This document shows positions 6,738 to 8,454 of a stretch of 8,454 nt of DNA, piece after piece. Each line of letters opens with the position of its first letter. Positions within the stretch are counted from its first letter, which is position 1. The stretch comes from Gammaproteobacteria bacterium. GTDB lineage: Bacteria; Pseudomonadota; Gammaproteobacteria; SZUA-229. The notes beneath the pieces were generated by a model. That model was not told the origin of the DNA. It searched no databases and was given only the letters and a program-made list of their open reading frames with translations. Location of the stretch: contig JAOUPA010000081.1 in the NCBI GenBank assembly GCA_029880105.1, positions 1 through 8,454 of the forward strand, given 5' to 3'. The position numbers and the translations under genes are program-made.

Positions 6738-8454
6738 ATGGCTTCTGTAAGTAGTGACAATCTGAATCGTGGTATCAGGAGCTCTATTGTTCTTGTTGTT
6801 GGTATGCATCGGTCGGGCACCAGTGTTTTGATGCGAGGTTTGAAAACGCTGGGTATCGAAATCGGGGAAGAGTTTCATGATCCGGCAGCAGATAACGCAA
6901 AAGGCTTCTGGGAAGATAAGGATGTACTGGCACTTAATGAAAAAATTCTACGTAGTCTGGGTTGTCGTTGGGATAGCATCAGGCCTGTCCCATTGGCCAG
7001 TTTGCAGGGCGAGATGTTCCAGGCTTTACGCAAACAAGCAAGAGAAATTTTAAGAAAAAAAAAGGGTAATACTGAGTTCTGGGGTATTAAAGACCCAAGA
7101 TTTTCACGCCTATTGCCTTTCTGGATTCCGATCTTTGAAGAGGCTGGTGCTCAGACGTATTTAGTGATGTCGATTAGGCACCCTGTAAGTATTGCTCGCT
7201 CTTTGGCGGTTAGGGATCAAATTAGCGAAGAAAAATCCTCATTGCTTTGCCTGAGTCATTGGATAGATGTACTGCAGAGTAATTATGCAGATAAATTGAT
7301 CGTTATCGATTACGATGATTTTGTCACTAAATCTGAAGCAAAACTCACTGATATAGCTGGTCGTTTAAATATTAATGTTACTTCAGAGATAAAGAAATCA
7401 ATCAGTGATTTTTCTAATGATTTTGTCAGTGAATCGCTTCGGCACAATATCGTAACAGAGAGGGAATCGCTCGACTGGTCAGAACGAGGCGGTTGCTTTT
7501 CACTGGTAATCAGTCTGTATAAGCAGCTTCTTAAACTATCGGAAGGAAAAATATCTCTGCAGGACTCTTGCTGGGGCGAAATTTATAATGAGTTCAGGTT
7601 ATTAATACCAATGTTCTCATATATAGATGCACTAAGTGATGCGAGCCATGGTCGGGTGCATGATCTTGAGTACCAGATGGGGCTGCGTGACCAGGAAATA
7701 GTTCGTCTGAATAACGTTGTAGAGCAAAGCAGCGCAGATATAAAAAAATTGTACGGCGAGTTATCAGAACGGGTGTCGCAGTTAGGAGAAAAGGAAAATA
7801 AGATCGCTGTTTTAAATGAAACTCAAAAAGGGCTAAATCAGCAACTGCTAGCTATGCAGCAAAGAGAAGGCGAGCTAGGACAGCAACTGGCCGTCTTGCA
7901 GCAGAAGGAAGATGAGCTACATCAGCAACTGGCAGCTAAACAACAAAGAGAAGACGAGCTAAATCAACAGATTGTAATCATGCAGCAGAGGGAAGGTGAG
8001 CTGAATCAACAACTGGAAGTTGTGCAGCAAAGAGAAAATATGCTGGATCAGCAGCTGGAGGCGTCTCAGCTAAGAGCTGAAGAGCTGAGCCAGCAACTTC
8101 AGGCATTGCAGACAAGAGAGAGTCAGCTGCTTGAAGTGTCCCGCACAAGGGAAACTGAATTAGTCCAACAATTAGATGCTGCTAAGGAGAGAGAGACTAG
8201 ATTAGCGCATACGCTGGAACAAACCCAGCAATACCATAATTCGCTTTTGTCTTATCAGACAGGCATAAAAAAGATGCTAGATCAGGAAAGATTAACCATC
8301 TTAAAGCCTATATTGCGTCGATTGTATAAACTGGCCATTTCAATATCGTCACTCCTGCCTGTACGTCTGCAAGGCTTGTTAAAACGGATGAGGAAGCGTT
8401 TGATAAAACGCCCTCTGATGGCTCAAATACCTGCGTGGGAAATACCTTCTGCTT
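6738..8454 (+). CDS. Sulfotransferase-domain protein with long repeat coiled coil (3' end outside window)
   Basis: The frame opens with ATG two bases after the ATPase stop and stays open for 572 codons to the window edge. Residues 15-300 look like a PAPS-dependent sulfotransferase of the bacterial Sulfotransfer_3 kind. The 5'-phosphosulfate-binding loop is VVGMHRSGTS (20-29), followed by KGFWED (55-60), WGIKDPR (115-121) and the 3'-phosphate-binding IRHPVSIARS (146-155; Arg147, Ser155). Residues about 306-515 are charged and Gln-rich, forming a predicted coiled coil dominated by 14-residue repeats (366-502). Residues 522-558 are basic and amphipathic (LRRLYKLAISISSLLP, then KRMRKRLIKR). The likely role is sulfation of the glycan in the cytoplasm before export. 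The acceptor is unknown. In multidomain glycan enzymes a similar basic linker often precedes a glycosyltransferase domain, so more domains may lie beyond the window. A run of nine A lies at 7055-7063. Confidence 0.85.
   Translation, partial: MASVSSDNLNRGIRSSIVLVVGMHRSGTSVLMRGLKTLGIEIGEEFHDPAADNAKGFWEDKDVLALNEKILRSLGCRWDSIRPVPLASLQGEMFQALRKQAREILRKKKGNTEFWGIKDPRFSRLLPFWIPIFEEAGAQTYLVMSIRHPVSIARSLAVRDQISEEKSSLLCLSHWIDVLQSNYADKLIVIDYDDFVTKSEAKLTDIAGRLNINVTSEIKKSISDFSNDFVSESLRHNIVTERESLDWSERGGCFSLVISLYKQLLKLSEGKISLQDSCWGEIYNEFRLLIPMFSYIDALSDASHGRVHDLEYQMGLRDQEIVRLNNVVEQSSADIKKLYGELSERVSQLGEKENKIAVLNETQKGLNQQLLAMQQREGELGQQLAVLQQKEDELHQQLAAKQQREDELNQQIVIMQQREGELNQQLEVVQQRENMLDQQLEASQLRAEELSQQLQALQTRESQLLEVSRTRETELVQQLDAAKERETRLAHTLEQTQQYHNSLLSYQTGIKKMLDQERLTILKPILRRLYKLAISISSLLPVRLQGLLKRMRKRLIKRPLMAQIPAWEIPSA
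7055..7064 (+). other. A9 run containing an in-frame A-AAA-AAG slippery heptamer
   Basis: Nine consecutive A followed by GGG encode Lys107-Lys108-Lys109. In the gene's frame this reads AAA-AAA-AAG, so it contains the A-AAA-AAG heptamer known from E. coli dnaX -1 frameshifting. After a -1 slip the next codons would be GGG then TAA, ending a roughly 110-residue product. A modest hairpin (AATAC 7068-7072 with GTATT 7084-7088) follows. Poly-A tracts also allow polymerase slippage or phase variation. Confidence 0.35.
7833..8243 (+). repeat. 42-bp tandem repeat array coding 14-residue coiled-coil units
   Basis: Ten consecutive units begin at residues 366, 380, 394, 408, 422, 436, 450, 464, 475 and 489. 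The protein consensus is about L-x-Q-Q-L-x-x-x-Q-Q-R-E-x-E. The first five units are also close in DNA sequence (most start CTAAATCA-like and contain CAGCAAAGAGAA-like cores). Unit 8 has 11 residues: it lacks the xQQ codons at positions 2-4, a clean 9-bp loss. Unit 10 is degenerate. Fourteen residues equal two heptads, so length changes by whole units would keep both the reading frame and the coiled-coil register. Confidence 0.9.

Noticed and set aside
7833..8243. Regular 42-bp periodicity resembling a CRISPR array or an intergenic satellite
   Set aside because: The units are contiguous with no spacers, lie wholly inside an open reading frame and are conserved at protein level as heptad pairs.

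Overview
The window looks like part of a Gammaproteobacterial chromosome with moderate G+C: an LPS O-antigen or related surface-polysaccharide locus built around a housekeeping gltX / tRNA-Ala unit. The call rests on a glutamyl-tRNA synthetase that aligns along its whole length with the E. coli type, a CCA-encoding tRNA-Ala(GGC), and a tightly packed rmlBACD operon followed by a wzm/wzt pair. All genes lie on the + strand. No genus can be assigned from what is visible.

Layout. Bases 3-62 are the tail of an upstream gene whose last residues (TYQWFLQN) resemble the C-terminus of GDP-L-fucose synthase. A hairpin with a T-rich tail overlaps its stop codon. gltX follows (104-1498), then a near-consensus sigma-70 promoter (1524-1552) driving tRNA-Ala(GGC) (1569-1644). 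After the tRNA comes a long nested inverted repeat with a T-tract (1657-1737), probably a terminator. The dTDP-L-rhamnose operon then begins with a GTG start: rmlB (1812-2873), rmlA (2873-3760), rmlC (3760-4305) and rmlD (4302-5192), each overlapping the next by 1-4 nt. Next are an ABC-2 polysaccharide-export permease (5241-6005), its short ATPase (6007-6735), and a large open-ended gene (6738 to beyond 8454). That gene encodes a PAPS-type sulfotransferase domain joined to a long coiled coil made of 14-residue tandem repeats, followed by a basic segment.

How it fits together. RmlA, RmlB, RmlC and RmlD convert glucose-1-phosphate and dTTP to dTDP-L-rhamnose, a donor for glycan assembly in the cytoplasm. 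The Wzm/Wzt-like transporter exports the finished lipid-linked glycan. The ATPase is short and has no C-terminal carbohydrate-binding domain. The sulfotransferase/coiled-coil protein, next to the transporter, is the least ordinary gene here. It could sulfate the glycan before export, and its architecture invites comparison with chain-terminating 'molecular ruler' proteins such as WbdD. It may equally continue into a glycosyltransferase domain outside the window. Base composition falls along the operon: I counted 37/60 G+C at 2281-2340, 23/60 at 4561-4620 and 17/60 at 5521-5580, the usual mosaic pattern of O-antigen loci.

No insertion sequence, CRISPR array, rRNA or integrase is visible, and no gene on the minus strand is supported. 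The longest stretch without a protein gene (1499-1811) holds the tRNA, its promoter, the terminator-like structure and the rmlB leader.
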